Program-made: the position numbers and the translations under genes
The notes under the pieces: generated by a model
Seen by the model: only the letters and a program-made list of their open reading frames with translations
The model's database searches: none
Told to the model about the DNA's origin: nothing
In this document: positions 7,803 to 16,254 of the stretch, in pieces
Numbering within the stretch: the stretch's first letter is position 1
How the letters are laid out: the number at the start of each line of letters is the position of its first letter
Assembly (NCBI GenBank): GCA_964567745.1
Contig: CAZMNY010000005.1
Location: 124,001-188,000 of the forward strand
Reading direction: 5' to 3'
DNA: 64,000 nucleotides
From: CAZMNY01 sp964567745
GTDB taxonomy: Bacteria > Planctomycetota > Planctomycetia > Pirellulales > Pirellulaceae

Positions 7803-9583
7803 ACTGCCTCCTCGCTCGCCGGCGCCATCCACTGCAATTCGGGCAAATGCTGGCTGAGCTTCTCCTTCAGGGCCACATTGCCTACGGCCAAACGGACAAC
7901 CTCCGAGAGAGCTCGGCGACGCTCCGGTCCTCGAATCGATCGCACGGCGACGGCTAGAACCGGCAACAGTCGATCGGCGGCGTCCAGGTCTTCGGAAATC
8001 ACGGACGCGACTTGTTCGACCGCCTTGAGCTTCGTTCGGCCGCCGCGATGGACACCCAAAATGACCGCTGACCAAATTGGCGAAATGTCATGCTCGGGAA
8101 GGTCCGTCTGACGCGATCGTTTTGCCAGACTCTCCACCAGCCGAAGCTTCACATCGTCGAAAGGCGATTCGATCAGCCGCGACCACAAACTCGCGTCGCC
8201 GTATCCCGGCGATTGCTCCGACTCAAGCCAATCCAGCGCCGCCCGTCGCGTCTCCTCTTGCATCGCGTCGAAAAACTCAATCACTTGGTTCGCATCGAAT
8301 GCATTCGCGGAACTGATCACGCCGAGCGCCCAACTCGTCATCTCCCCAGCCACGGCCGCGCATTGGGCCGACGCGAGCGCGACCAGCTCGGCCGACGGAT
8401 AAGCTCGCGTCTCGTGCCGCGCCCGCAACAGTTCAAAACCCGTGCTTGCAACAGGCACGGGTTCGGCGCATGACAATCGAATCAACTCTTGCGAATCGAG
8501 CCGGTCGGGAGTCACGTGCAGTTTCATCGCGTCGCAGATCGTCGCGAGCACGCCCGGGCTCGCTTCATCGAGCAGGGCCAGCCAACGATCGACTCGCATG
8601 TTCGCCAAACCGGAGTGGCTTTGAAACAGCTCCATTGCGAATTCATGCACCCGCGTGTCGGTGTGTCCTAGCATCGCTATCAAATCCGAAACGTCGATCT
8701 CAGCCAACGCCTCTTTGCCAATCGACTGGATCAATTCGATTGCCCATTGACGGACGAACGAACTGTTTGCGGATAGGATCAATCGAACAAGGTGCGATGC
8801 GGCGTCCTTCGTTTCCCAAAGATCTGGGCGGTAAGGCTTCGCTGACAATTCCGCAAGTCCGCGCCCTTGGGCAAGATTGACATGCAGGGCGGTGATGTCG
8901 ATGGCTTCGTGATGAAAGAAGCATGCGTGCATCAAGGACCAATTGTCGAGAATGTTCTCGCCGTGTTCAAAGTCGGCATCGACGTATTGAGGCAGCGCCA
9001 TCGTGATGCTGGCCAGGTAGGTCTGGGGATCGCGGTAGGCCAAATGCCGAAACCCGCGCCATACTCGCCGCCTCAGATGGTTTCTCGTTCGATTCGAGAA
9101 CAATTTGTTTTCAGGTCGATTGACGATGTTAGGCAAGGGATACGTTCGAGTGATCCCCATGTAGACGTATTCCGCCGTTCGACCCGACTCGTTGATCACC
9201 GTCTTGTTCGGCTTGGCGTACAGGGCTTCCTCGCGCCAATACCGGTCCGACTGATCGTCACAGCGATATCGCATCGTCCGCTTGCGTCGAACGAGTCGAT
9301 CGAAAGCGACGAGGAAGTGCGGCAGGATTTCCCAGTCCTGTTCGGCCTCATAATGTTTGAAGAGCCGTTTCACGAGAACTTCGTGACCGGGCAAATTCAA
9401 ATTCGAATGCAAGTAGCCGACCATTTGCGAACGCGACCACGGCCTGTCGTCCTTGACCCAGCGACCGGCGAACGAACGCAAGAATGTATACGACTCGAAC
9501 TGCATCAGAAGCTCGAGAAACCGATCATCCTCGGCGCGAAAGCACTCGTCGAACAACAAGGTGGATGGAGGATTTGGCATCAT
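7799..9583 (-). CDS. HEAT/ARM-repeat protein of the retron operon
   Basis: 594 aa, without signal peptide or membrane segment, so cytoplasmic. Residues from about 270 onward are a series of antiparallel helix pairs of HEAT/armadillo character (for example SSFVRQWAIELIQSIG, RVHEFAMELFQSHSG, DDVKLRLVESLAKRS). The N-terminal 250 residues are rich in Trp, Arg and Tyr (KLFSNRTRNHLRRRVWRGFRHLAYRD) and have no domain I recognise. The start is ATG-ATG, directly after the TGA of the upstream propeller gene (no gap), and the stop overlaps the SWIM gene start by four bases, so translation of the two retron accessory proteins is probably coupled. An alpha-solenoid fits a scaffold that holds the RT-msDNA complex or senses phage. 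In type XIII retrons an ARM-repeat gene is one of the linked genes, by my recollection. Confidence 0.85.
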   Translation of the reverse strand: MMPNPPSTLLFDECFRAEDDRFLELLMQFESYTFLRSFAGRWVKDDRPWSRSQMVGYLHSNLNLPGHEVLVKRLFKHYEAEQDWEILPHFLVAFDRLVRRKRTMRYRCDDQSDRYWREEALYAKPNKTVINESGRTAEYVYMGITRTYPLPNIVNRPENKLFSNRTRNHLRRRVWRGFRHLAYRDPQTYLASITMALPQYVDADFEHGENILDNWSLMHACFFHHEAIDITALHVNLAQGRGLAELSAKPYRPDLWETKDAASHLVRLILSANSSFVRQWAIELIQSIGKEALAEIDVSDLIAMLGHTDTRVHEFAMELFQSHSGLANMRVDRWLALLDEASPGVLATICDAMKLHVTPDRLDSQELIRLSCAEPVPVASTGFELLRARHETRAYPSAELVALASAQCAAVAGEMTSWALGVISSANAFDANQVIEFFDAMQEETRRAALDWLESEQSPGYGDASLWSRLIESPFDDVKLRLVESLAKRSRQTDLPEHDISPIWSAVILGVHRGGRTKLKAVEQVASVISEDLDAADRLLPVLAVAVRSIRGPERRRALSEVVRLAVGNVALKEKLSQHLPELQWMAPASEEAV

Positions 9584-11005
9584 TCAGTCGTGAAAGCGGA
9601 ACGAATAGAGATTGGCGTCTTTCAATTGAAATCGAATCTGAACGGTTTTGCCCGCCAGATCGCTCAACGACTTCTCTGAGTTCTTTGTCGCTTTCCATTT
9701 GACATTCATATCGATCGAATCGCCCGACAGCGGCTGGCATTCCGCAAATGAAAAACCATCGATCGGCTTGCCCTTTTCGTCGAGCAATTCCACTCTCACG
9801 ACTCCGCCGTCGGATGTCGTAAAGTTGACCTCGAGTTCATTGCCTTTGAAGGTGACGGGCTTCGTCACGACTTGACCGCCGCCCTTATCGGCTTGCAGTG
9901 AAACGAACCCGTCAACGCGATACACAAAACGTCGAAGGCGACTGTCGGGTCCAGCGTAATACGCCTCGGTGCCATAGACCGAGTAGTGGCGATCGTCGCC
10001 GGGAAGTTGGACCAATGCGTTCGCCATGTAGTTGCTGCGATTGCCGTCGCGGTCCTTGGGGGCCGTTCGCGGAATCACGGGCTTGGCCCAACGCTTGAAC
10101 GTCAACCCGTCGCGACTCGACATGAACACGGGCTCGACCTGGCTCCCATTCGGAATGTACCGAGTTGGAAAACCGATTCGAATATGCGGGGCTCTTTCAT
10201 ACGTACGAATCGCGTTCGTGTACAAGTGTTGCTTCGGCGTGTTAGGGAACTTGAGCAACACGGGCTCGGTCCACTTGAGATAGTCATCCGACATGCACAT
10301 CATGATGGCTCGCACACCGTCGACAAACGTGCGGTGGTAGTCAATGTACTTTTTGGATTGCGGATCCCAGAACGCGAGGTTTTGTGAATCGAACGCGCCG
10401 TTTGTGATGATCGGCTCCTTTTGCATCGGCGACCAACGCACGCCGTCGGGCGACTTGAATGCGTAGAGTCCTTTCTTCTGAGAACGACCGCCTCGGCTAA
10501 TCCCCTTGTACCGAGCGTCCTCGGAGCAATTCGGATTGTCATCGCGAAACGCGACGAAACAATGGGTGCCCGATCCGACCAGGATGATGTTGTTGTCCTT
10601 CGATCCTTCCCATTCGTGCAAACCCAGTTTCGGCTTCGTCCAATTCACGCCGTCGCGACTCTCGGCGTAACAGGTGACTTCGGGATGCGTGCCCTTTAAC
10701 TTCTCGTTGGCGTGCGAGCCTCGGTAGTACATGCGATAGACGTCGCCATCGCGAAAGATGGTGTAGTAGGCGCAGGTGTTGCCCTCCCATGACTCGCCCG
10801 TCACCAAGACAACTTCTTTCGGCTGCGGTTCATGCACAAACTGCTCGACATCACCACTCATCGAGTCGATGAGAAAGTTGTCGACGAACAATTCACGTCG
10901 CGATCCAATGTCCATCGGCTCGTCCGCTCGAACTTGTGGCGCTATACAGCAACTTAGAAGAACCACCAACGCGAGAATCTGTCGAATGGTCATGTCGTTC
11001 ACCAT
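9584..11005 (-). CDS. Exported five-bladed beta-propeller, glycosidase-like (GH32/GH43 type)
   Basis: 473 aa with a signal peptide (RQILALVVLLSCCIAPQVRA); ATG 10993 is an alternative start. Repeating blades with aromatic/Asp signatures (GDVYRMYYRGS, ESRDGVNWTKPKLG, DPQSKKYIDYHRTF, SSRDGLTFKRW) match the furanosidase-type propeller shared by GH32, GH43 and related families. The C-terminal 120 residues look like a beta-sandwich. Planctomycetes carry many such secreted proteins, often of unknown substrate. Its stop codon abuts the HEAT gene start, so it may share a transcript with the retron operon, but its exported location suggests an unrelated job. The fold call is fair; enzyme activity is unproven. 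Confidence 0.65.
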   Translation of the reverse strand: MVNDMTIRQILALVVLLSCCIAPQVRADEPMDIGSRRELFVDNFLIDSMSGDVEQFVHEPQPKEVVLVTGESWEGNTCAYYTIFRDGDVYRMYYRGSHANEKLKGTHPEVTCYAESRDGVNWTKPKLGLHEWEGSKDNNIILVGSGTHCFVAFRDDNPNCSEDARYKGISRGGRSQKKGLYAFKSPDGVRWSPMQKEPIITNGAFDSQNLAFWDPQSKKYIDYHRTFVDGVRAIMMCMSDDYLKWTEPVLLKFPNTPKQHLYTNAIRTYERAPHIRIGFPTRYIPNGSQVEPVFMSSRDGLTFKRWAKPVIPRTAPKDRDGNRSNYMANALVQLPGDDRHYSVYGTEAYYAGPDSRLRRFVYRVDGFVSLQADKGGGQVVTKPVTFKGNELEVNFTTSDGGVVRVELLDEKGKPIDGFSFAECQPLSGDSIDMNVKWKATKNSEKSLSDLAGKTVQIRFQLKDANLYSFRFHD

Positions 11006-11224
11006 TTGAGGCAGTGAGTGGTCGATTGAATTTTTGCCAGAAAGTGCGGCCGCTATTAGACCGCGCTAGTAGCGGGTCTCGCAAGCTAGTTGGGGTCTCG
11101 CCACATTCCGCACGTTGCCCCCCTCAATTTCGCCTTATCCTCGCCAGTGAGTTTCTCTTACCGCAATCGACACGGGCCGATATAATGACTGGCGGCGTAT
11201 TCCTCCTTGTGAATTGGTGCAGCG

Positions 11225-12604
11225 ATGCAAGCTCGATCGACGAGTTCGAAATCGTCAAGCGGCCTGAGGCATGATAGCCGGCGAGGGTTCTTGAAGGCGG
11301 GCGTGTTGGGCGCGAGCGGTCTCGGCTTGGCTGACTTGCTTCGAGCGGAATCGGCGTCGGCGGATCCGAAGCCGGAGAGTTCGGTGATCATTCTCTGGAT
11401 GCGCGGCGGGCCGAGTCAGCACGAGACTTGGGATCCAAAAATGGATGCGCCTTCGGAGTATCGCGGCGTGTTCGGTTCGACCCCGACGAATGTTTCTGGA
11501 GCACGAATCTGCGACTTGCTTCCGCAGTCGGCGAAGATCTTCGACAAGTGGTCGATCGTTCGAAGTTTGCATCACAAGGACGCCGGGCATTCGTCGGCGG
11601 ATCAGATTTGCTTTACGGGATACCCGGCGCCTCCCAACCGGCCGGCGGAAGGACCTGGCAACGGGTACCCGAGTTGCGGTTCGATCGTGGCCAGACAATT
11701 GCAGAGTCAACATCCAGAATTGCCGGCGTACGTCATGGTTCCGAGGATGGTGCCCGGCACAGGCTCGGCATACTTGGGTCCGGCGTGCCGGCCGTTCGAG
11801 TCGTTGGCGGACCCTGCCGCGGGCGGGTCGTTTGCCGTGCCGAATCTCTCCTTGGCGCGGGGGCTCGATGTCAATCGAGTGAGCAACCGGCGCGGATTGC
11901 TGCGCAACCTCGACAGCATCGAGAGCTCGCTCGATCAAAGTCGAGAAATGGAAGCCAGCGATCAATTTCAACAGCGCGCTTGGCAGCTGCTCACCGGCGA
12001 GAACGCGCGGAAGGCCTTCGACCTCGATTCCGAATCGGCGACCGTTCGCGAACGATACGGCTTCATGCCCGCCTACAAAGCGCCGACGCCCGATCGATGC
12101 GGAGTGCCGGCGTGGAGTCAACGATTCTTGCTCGCTCGCAGACTCGTCGAACACGGCGTGCGATTGGTTACGGTCGACTGCCGTTGGTGGGACACCCACG
12201 TGAAGGGTTACGAAACCATGCGAGACGGCTTTCTGCCTCGCTGGGATCAAGCCTACAGCGCCCTGATCGAAGACCTCGACCAACGCGGTTTGTTGGAGTC
12301 GACGATGGTCATCGCGTGGGGTGAGTTTGGACGGACGCCGCGAGTGAACAAAACGGGCGGGCGCGACCACTATCCCAACGTGTTTAGCGCCGCGGTGGCT
12401 GGCGGTCCGATCCAAGGCGGACGCATCGTTGGCTCGAGCGATAGCAAAGGCGCTTTTCCAGCCGACAATCCCAAGTCGGCGCAGGATGTTCTGCTCACCA
12501 TGTACCGTCATTTGGGCGTCGATACCGGGGTGGCATATCTCGACAACAACGGACGCCCCATTCCTGTGCTGGCATCCGGGCAAGTCCTGCGCGAACTCAT
12601 CTGA
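11225..12604 (+). CDS. DUF1501 protein with Tat leader
   Basis: 459 aa. A twin-arginine leader is seen in SRRGFLKAGVLGASGLGLADL (split here as SRRGFLKAG followed by a hydrophobic stretch). Features typical of DUF1501, a sulfatase/alkaline-phosphatase-fold family, follow: WMRGGPSQHETWDPK near residue 60, a central variable part, and the C-terminal AWGEFGRTPRVN plus GRDHYPN motifs. The family is greatly expanded in planctomycetes and often sits beside PSD1 cytochrome genes; its reaction is not known. Here it stands alone, followed by a hairpin terminator. The start ATG at 11225 gives an n-region of about 18 residues. Confidence 0.9.
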   Translation: MQARSTSSKSSSGLRHDSRRGFLKAGVLGASGLGLADLLRAESASADPKPESSVIILWMRGGPSQHETWDPKMDAPSEYRGVFGSTPTNVSGARICDLLPQSAKIFDKWSIVRSLHHKDAGHSSADQICFTGYPAPPNRPAEGPGNGYPSCGSIVARQLQSQHPELPAYVMVPRMVPGTGSAYLGPACRPFESLADPAAGGSFAVPNLSLARGLDVNRVSNRRGLLRNLDSIESSLDQSREMEASDQFQQRAWQLLTGENARKAFDLDSESATVRERYGFMPAYKAPTPDRCGVPAWSQRFLLARRLVEHGVRLVTVDCRWWDTHVKGYETMRDGFLPRWDQAYSALIEDLDQRGLLESTMVIAWGEFGRTPRVNKTGGRDHYPNVFSAAVAGGPIQGGRIVGSSDSKGAFPADNPKSAQDVLLTMYRHLGVDTGVAYLDNNGRPIPVLASGQVLRELI

Positions 12605-12681
12605 GCCGGCTTGTCCTGAAATCACTTCCAGCAGGACAACAGACGTCGTGGATGCTCGCGCGAAAGGCGACAAGAAAAAGA

Positions 12682-12717
12682 AAAACGGCGACTGTCCCTT
12701 AAGACGATCGCCGTTTT
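12682..12717 (+). terminator. Hairpin terminator after the DUF1501 gene
   Basis: Perfect 10-bp arms AAAACGGCGA (12682-12691) and TCGCCGTTTT (12708-12717) enclose a 16-nt loop. The A/T flanks make it usable in both directions. It lies about 80 nt after the stop codon. Confidence 0.6.
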
Positions 12718-12784
12718 CCCCGGAGGGTATAGATTGTTATGAGTCCGGGGTATTCTGTTGGTTAGCCGAGACGGGCTCGTCCAC

Positions 12785-12809
12785 ACAACGTCCGTAGTAT
12801 CGACGTTGT
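12785..12809. promoter_or_regulatory. Perfect 8-bp inverted repeat upstream of the sensor kinase
   Basis: ACAACGTC (12785-12792) and GACGTTGT (12802-12809) are perfect complements 9 nt apart, about 180 nt before the kinase start. This could be an operator for a dimeric regulator or an RNA stem; nothing else in the window repeats it. Confidence 0.35.
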
Positions 12810-12987
12810 CGGACGGGGCGTGTATCACGTATTCGCGTGAATTTGATGGATTTTTCCGACTTACCGGGTTGTCCAATTCGAATCGCCCGATTTCACGCTC
12901 TTCAGCTTAGAATGGAGACGTGTCTAACGACCGCCATCGGCTTTGATCCGATTGGTGATCGTTGTCTGCTTCTCTATAGTTGATCGT

Positions 12988-15168
12988 ATGAATCTGCGCC
13001 GCTCAAACCAAACTCAACCTCTGCGTTACCTCGCCTGGATCGCTTGCTCGGTCGTCGCAGTCTTGTGCGGATGCCAGACCGCGACCGACGTCATAGTCGC
13101 GCGCGGCGAGACGGAAGCTGAGGAGAGTTGGACGAACCGATTCGTTCACGCCTATGCGTATTGGGCAAGTTCCGAAGTGCATCAGTTGAGCCGCGATCAA
13201 CGGACATTTCGATCCCGCATCCAGTCGCTCCCACCCTATTCGCCTCAGATGAATCTCGGCGCTGGATTCCATAGCGAATTCAGCGAAGATCCGTTTTCGA
13301 TTCACTGGGTGCAAATCGATTTAGGCAGAGAGTTCGAAATTGAGATGATCGCCTTGGTCCCGACCTATATACGTCGAGACGATGCGAACGTGCTTGGCTA
13401 CGGATTCCCTCGGCAATTTCGAGTCGACGTGTCGAATGATCCAAGTTTCGAAACGTCGACTCGTGTCTACGAGACTCCTGCAGATTCTCCCAACCCGGGC
13501 AAGTACCCCCACCTGATTCCGGACGTCAAGGCCAAGGGTCGATTCGTGCGAGTCACGTGCACGGAACTATCGATGGAAGGCGATCACGCCTTTTTTGCTT
13601 TGGGCGAGATTATTGTTCTCTCAGGAAATCGAAACGTCGCTCTGTGGCGACCGTTAACCGCCTCCGACACCGAAGAGGCCGAACTCCGCTGGTCGATCGA
13701 TTACTTGGTCGACGAGATTTCCGTCCTCCCTTTGGCCACGTATCGCCAGTTGAGTCCGACCGACGGATACCAGTCAGTCGGATTTACCAGCGTTGACCAA
13801 AACATCGAGGTGATTGTCGACTTGTTAGAAACAAAACCGATCGACGAGATTCGGCTGATCCCCGCTCTGCCGTTGAATCGGCCAGACATTCCTGGTTGGG
13901 GTTTCCCGGTCGACTTTCGCGTGGAGGCAATGCAAACGCGAGACGACTTGGAGCCGACGGTCATCTACGACAGTCGCAACCAGGAGTTTCGGCACTCGAT
14001 GCACCGGCCACTGATAATTCCAGTCGCTTCGCGAGACTATTTTCTTCGCCAGGAAGACCGGTCATTGGGTTCGACCAATCCCGTTTGGGACATGCCAGCA
14101 ATACCGCTCGACGCTCGATTCGTTCGAGTGGTGGCGTCAAAGCTGGATGGCCGGATCAAGCCGTACCATTTCGCTTTGGCGGAACTGCAGGTTTTCGCAA
14201 ACGGGCATAACGTCGCCTACGAAAAACCGATTACGGTCAACGTTGATGGTTCAACCGCCGAACCGGTCGATGCGGATGGCGCGGCGTCAGGCTTCGCGGC
14301 TCGTTGGGATCCAGCCCACTTGACCGACGGCTTCGGCAGCCGACGAAGGTTAATGGACCTGTCCGACTGGTTGAACGAGTTGGATGAATTGAGGCTGACT
14401 GAAGCAAAACTTGCACAAATCGATCAGTCGCTTCAGGCGGCGGTGTCGCGAGTTTGGAGCCTGAATATCTGGTCAGCCACGATGGTGCTCTCCATATCGT
14501 TACTGCTTGTCATCGTTTACAACCGGCGACTGCGCCATCGTTATCGACGTCACGCCGAACAGCTCAGAAATCAAATCGCCAGCGACCTGCACGACGACAT
14601 CGGCAGCAATCTCGGCACGATCGGGCTACTCTGTGAATCGGTCTCCAAGGGCGACCTCACCAACAACGAACGTCGCTCGCTCAAAGACATTCGAGAAATT
14701 GCGATTGAGACGAGTGACGCCATGCGCGACATTCTCTGGATCATCGACCCAGCCTCAACTCGACTCGAGAATTTCGTCGGCCGACTGCGGAGCGTGACGG
14801 CCCGGCTGTTGACGGATCAGCAGGCTGTATTTAAAGCCCCAGAACACTTGCCCGAATGGGTCATTCCCTTGGCCTGGAGACGCAACGTTTTTCTCTCGGT
14901 CAAAGAAGTTCTGCACAATGCGGCGAAACACAGTCAGTGCGAAACAGTCGAAGTGTCCGTTGCGGTCGAGCGTAATCGGTTCGAAATGCGAATACACGAT
15001 GACGGCATCGGCTTCGATCTGAACTCGCAAAAGCGCGGTTTCGGAATTCGCAACGTCGGGCGCCGACTTCGCGAACTGGGCGGCACCGTAGAATATGAAC
15101 CCGTCGTTGGCGAGGGCACGACCGTGTTCCTTCAGGCCCCTTTGCCGTTGCAACTCAACACCAACTAA
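12988..15168 (+). CDS. Membrane sensor histidine kinase with discoidin-like input domains
   Basis: 726 aa from ATG 12988; upstream extension would need an ATT start. The N-terminus has a signal with a possible lipobox (AVLCGC), then two or more beta-rich modules resembling F5/8 type C (discoidin) domains (FHWVQIDLGREFEIE-like segment near 105-120 and again IEVIVDLLETKPIDEIRL near 255-275). A transmembrane helix spans about 494-512. The kinase core is the HisKA_3/NarX type: His535 in ASDLHDDIGSN, N-box Asn645 in EVLHNAAKHS, and G-box DDGIGFDL. It should sense an extracytoplasmic, perhaps glycan, ligand and phosphorylate the LuxR-type regulator whose gene starts 12 nt downstream. The kinase call is firm; the ligand is inferred. 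Confidence 0.92.
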   Translation: MNLRRSNQTQPLRYLAWIACSVVAVLCGCQTATDVIVARGETEAEESWTNRFVHAYAYWASSEVHQLSRDQRTFRSRIQSLPPYSPQMNLGAGFHSEFSEDPFSIHWVQIDLGREFEIEMIALVPTYIRRDDANVLGYGFPRQFRVDVSNDPSFETSTRVYETPADSPNPGKYPHLIPDVKAKGRFVRVTCTELSMEGDHAFFALGEIIVLSGNRNVALWRPLTASDTEEAELRWSIDYLVDEISVLPLATYRQLSPTDGYQSVGFTSVDQNIEVIVDLLETKPIDEIRLIPALPLNRPDIPGWGFPVDFRVEAMQTRDDLEPTVIYDSRNQEFRHSMHRPLIIPVASRDYFLRQEDRSLGSTNPVWDMPAIPLDARFVRVVASKLDGRIKPYHFALAELQVFANGHNVAYEKPITVNVDGSTAEPVDADGAASGFAARWDPAHLTDGFGSRRRLMDLSDWLNELDELRLTEAKLAQIDQSLQAAVSRVWSLNIWSATMVLSISLLLVIVYNRRLRHRYRRHAEQLRNQIASDLHDDIGSNLGTIGLLCESVSKGDLTNNERRSLKDIREIAIETSDAMRDILWIIDPASTRLENFVGRLRSVTARLLTDQQAVFKAPEHLPEWVIPLAWRRNVFLSVKEVLHNAAKHSQCETVEVSVAVERNRFEMRIHDDGIGFDLNSQKRGFGIRNVGRRLRELGGTVEYEPVVGEGTTVFLQAPLPLQLNTN

Positions 15169-15180
15169 GGACTTGCCGCT

Positions 15181-15831
15181 GTGGCCAACAAATCAGAGCA
15201 AATATCAGTCTGGCTGGTGGAGGACAATGAACGCCTCCGCCGCACGCTGCGCGATGCCATCAACGACGCCGATGGCATTGAGTGCAGCGCGGATCACGGC
15301 AGTCTGGAATACGCCATGACCCACCTGAAGGACCATCCCGCGCCGCAAGTCTTGCTGCTCGACATCGGTCTGCCCGGCGTGGATGGCATTACCGGATTGC
15401 CGAAGTTGAAGGCCGCCGCACCGGATACACGGGTTGTCATTCTGACCGTGTTCGACGATCAAGATCGCGTGTTCCGAGCTGTTTGCGCCGGGGCCGACGG
15501 GTACTTGCTCAAGACATCCTCGATCGATCGAATCGGCGACGCGATCCGCGAAGTCGCCGCCGGCGGTGCCTCGATGAACCCCGAAATCGCCCGCAAAGTG
15601 CTCAACACCTTAACCAAGCAAAACACCAAGCATTCGGACACGATGCTGACCGAACGCGAGCAAGATGTGTTGAGGCTCGTCGTCCGCGGACTCACCAAGA
15701 AAGAAATCGCCCGCGAGCTCACCCTCAGTCCCCACACCGTCGACTCGCATCTACGCAACATCTATCAACGCCTTCACGTCAACAACCGAGCCGGCGCCGT
15801 CGCCGCCGCGCTGCGCGACGGCTTGATTTGA
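15181..15831 (+). CDS. LuxR/NarL-family response regulator
   Basis: 216 aa from GTG. The receiver domain (about 8-125) has the acidic pair Glu14/Asp15 in WLVEDNERL and the phospho-acceptor Asp61 in LLLDIGLPG. The C-terminal GerE-type helix-turn-helix covers about 153-212 (LTEREQDVLRLVVRGLT, then EIARELTLSPHTVDSHL). Only 12 nt separate it from the upstream kinase, so the two form one operon and a cognate pair. Its regulon is unknown; no neighbour clearly depends on it. Confidence 0.95.
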   Translation: MANKSEQISVWLVEDNERLRRTLRDAINDADGIECSADHGSLEYAMTHLKDHPAPQVLLLDIGLPGVDGITGLPKLKAAAPDTRVVILTVFDDQDRVFRAVCAGADGYLLKTSSIDRIGDAIREVAAGGASMNPEIARKVLNTLTKQNTKHSDTMLTEREQDVLRLVVRGLTKKEIARELTLSPHTVDSHLRNIYQRLHVNNRAGAVAAALRDGLI

Positions 15832-15881
15832 GCTAATTCAAGTGGCTGGATCATCCTGCGCTTCCTGACGCTGATTCACCA

Positions 15882-15960
15882 ACGACACTCGTGGCTGGAA
15901 TCGCTTCAAATGCCAGTCAAGAACGACAACTGCGGCTGGAAGCCCCAGCTACGTTGTTGG
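15882..15960. repeat. Family A palindromic repeat, two copies of the half-site
   Basis: ACGACACTCGTGGCTGGAA (15882-15900) is followed by ACTGCGGCTGGAAGCCCCAG (from 15929). These are the halves of the dispersed palindromic unit also seen at 37373, 38811, 46291, 52579 and 55892. Confidence 0.6.
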
Positions 15961-16032
15961 AAGCTGTAAGTGCTGTTCAGAAACAACAACTGCGCAACGT
16001 TGGCGCCCGATTCGCCAAACGGCGCACAAGAG

Positions 16033-16246
16033 CTAGTGCTGTGTTACAGCTTGGAATTGGGATCGACAATTCGTTTGGTCAACGCCCGCCACGGCGAATC
16101 GGGTGCGCCACCCTAAAACTAAGGCGTAACGCAGCACTAGTGCAGCGTCAACACTAAGAATTAGGATCCCAGTGTTTGTATCGTACGCCGCCAAGTCAAG
16201 TTACGCCGAAGCAACCCCCATTTTTGAAGTTGACGCGGCACTAGTC
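16033..16246. repeat. Two abutting MITE-like inverted-repeat elements
   Basis: First element: CTAGTGCTGTGTTAC (16033-16047) matches the reverse complement of 16126-16140 at 14 of 15 bases. Second element: 16135-16151 (CACTAGTGCAGCGTCAA) matches the reverse complement of 16230-16246 at 15 of 17. The two share the CACTAG ends, forming two long hairpins back to back, 3' of ilvB. No coding sequence is seen in either. Confidence 0.6.
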
Positions 16247-16254
16247 TGATTTTC

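Noticed and set aside
11255..12673. Long minus-strand reading frame opposite the DUF1501 gene
   Set aside because: It is the antisense shadow of a clear DUF1501 gene, has Arg/His-rich composition without motifs, and lacks a ribosome site.
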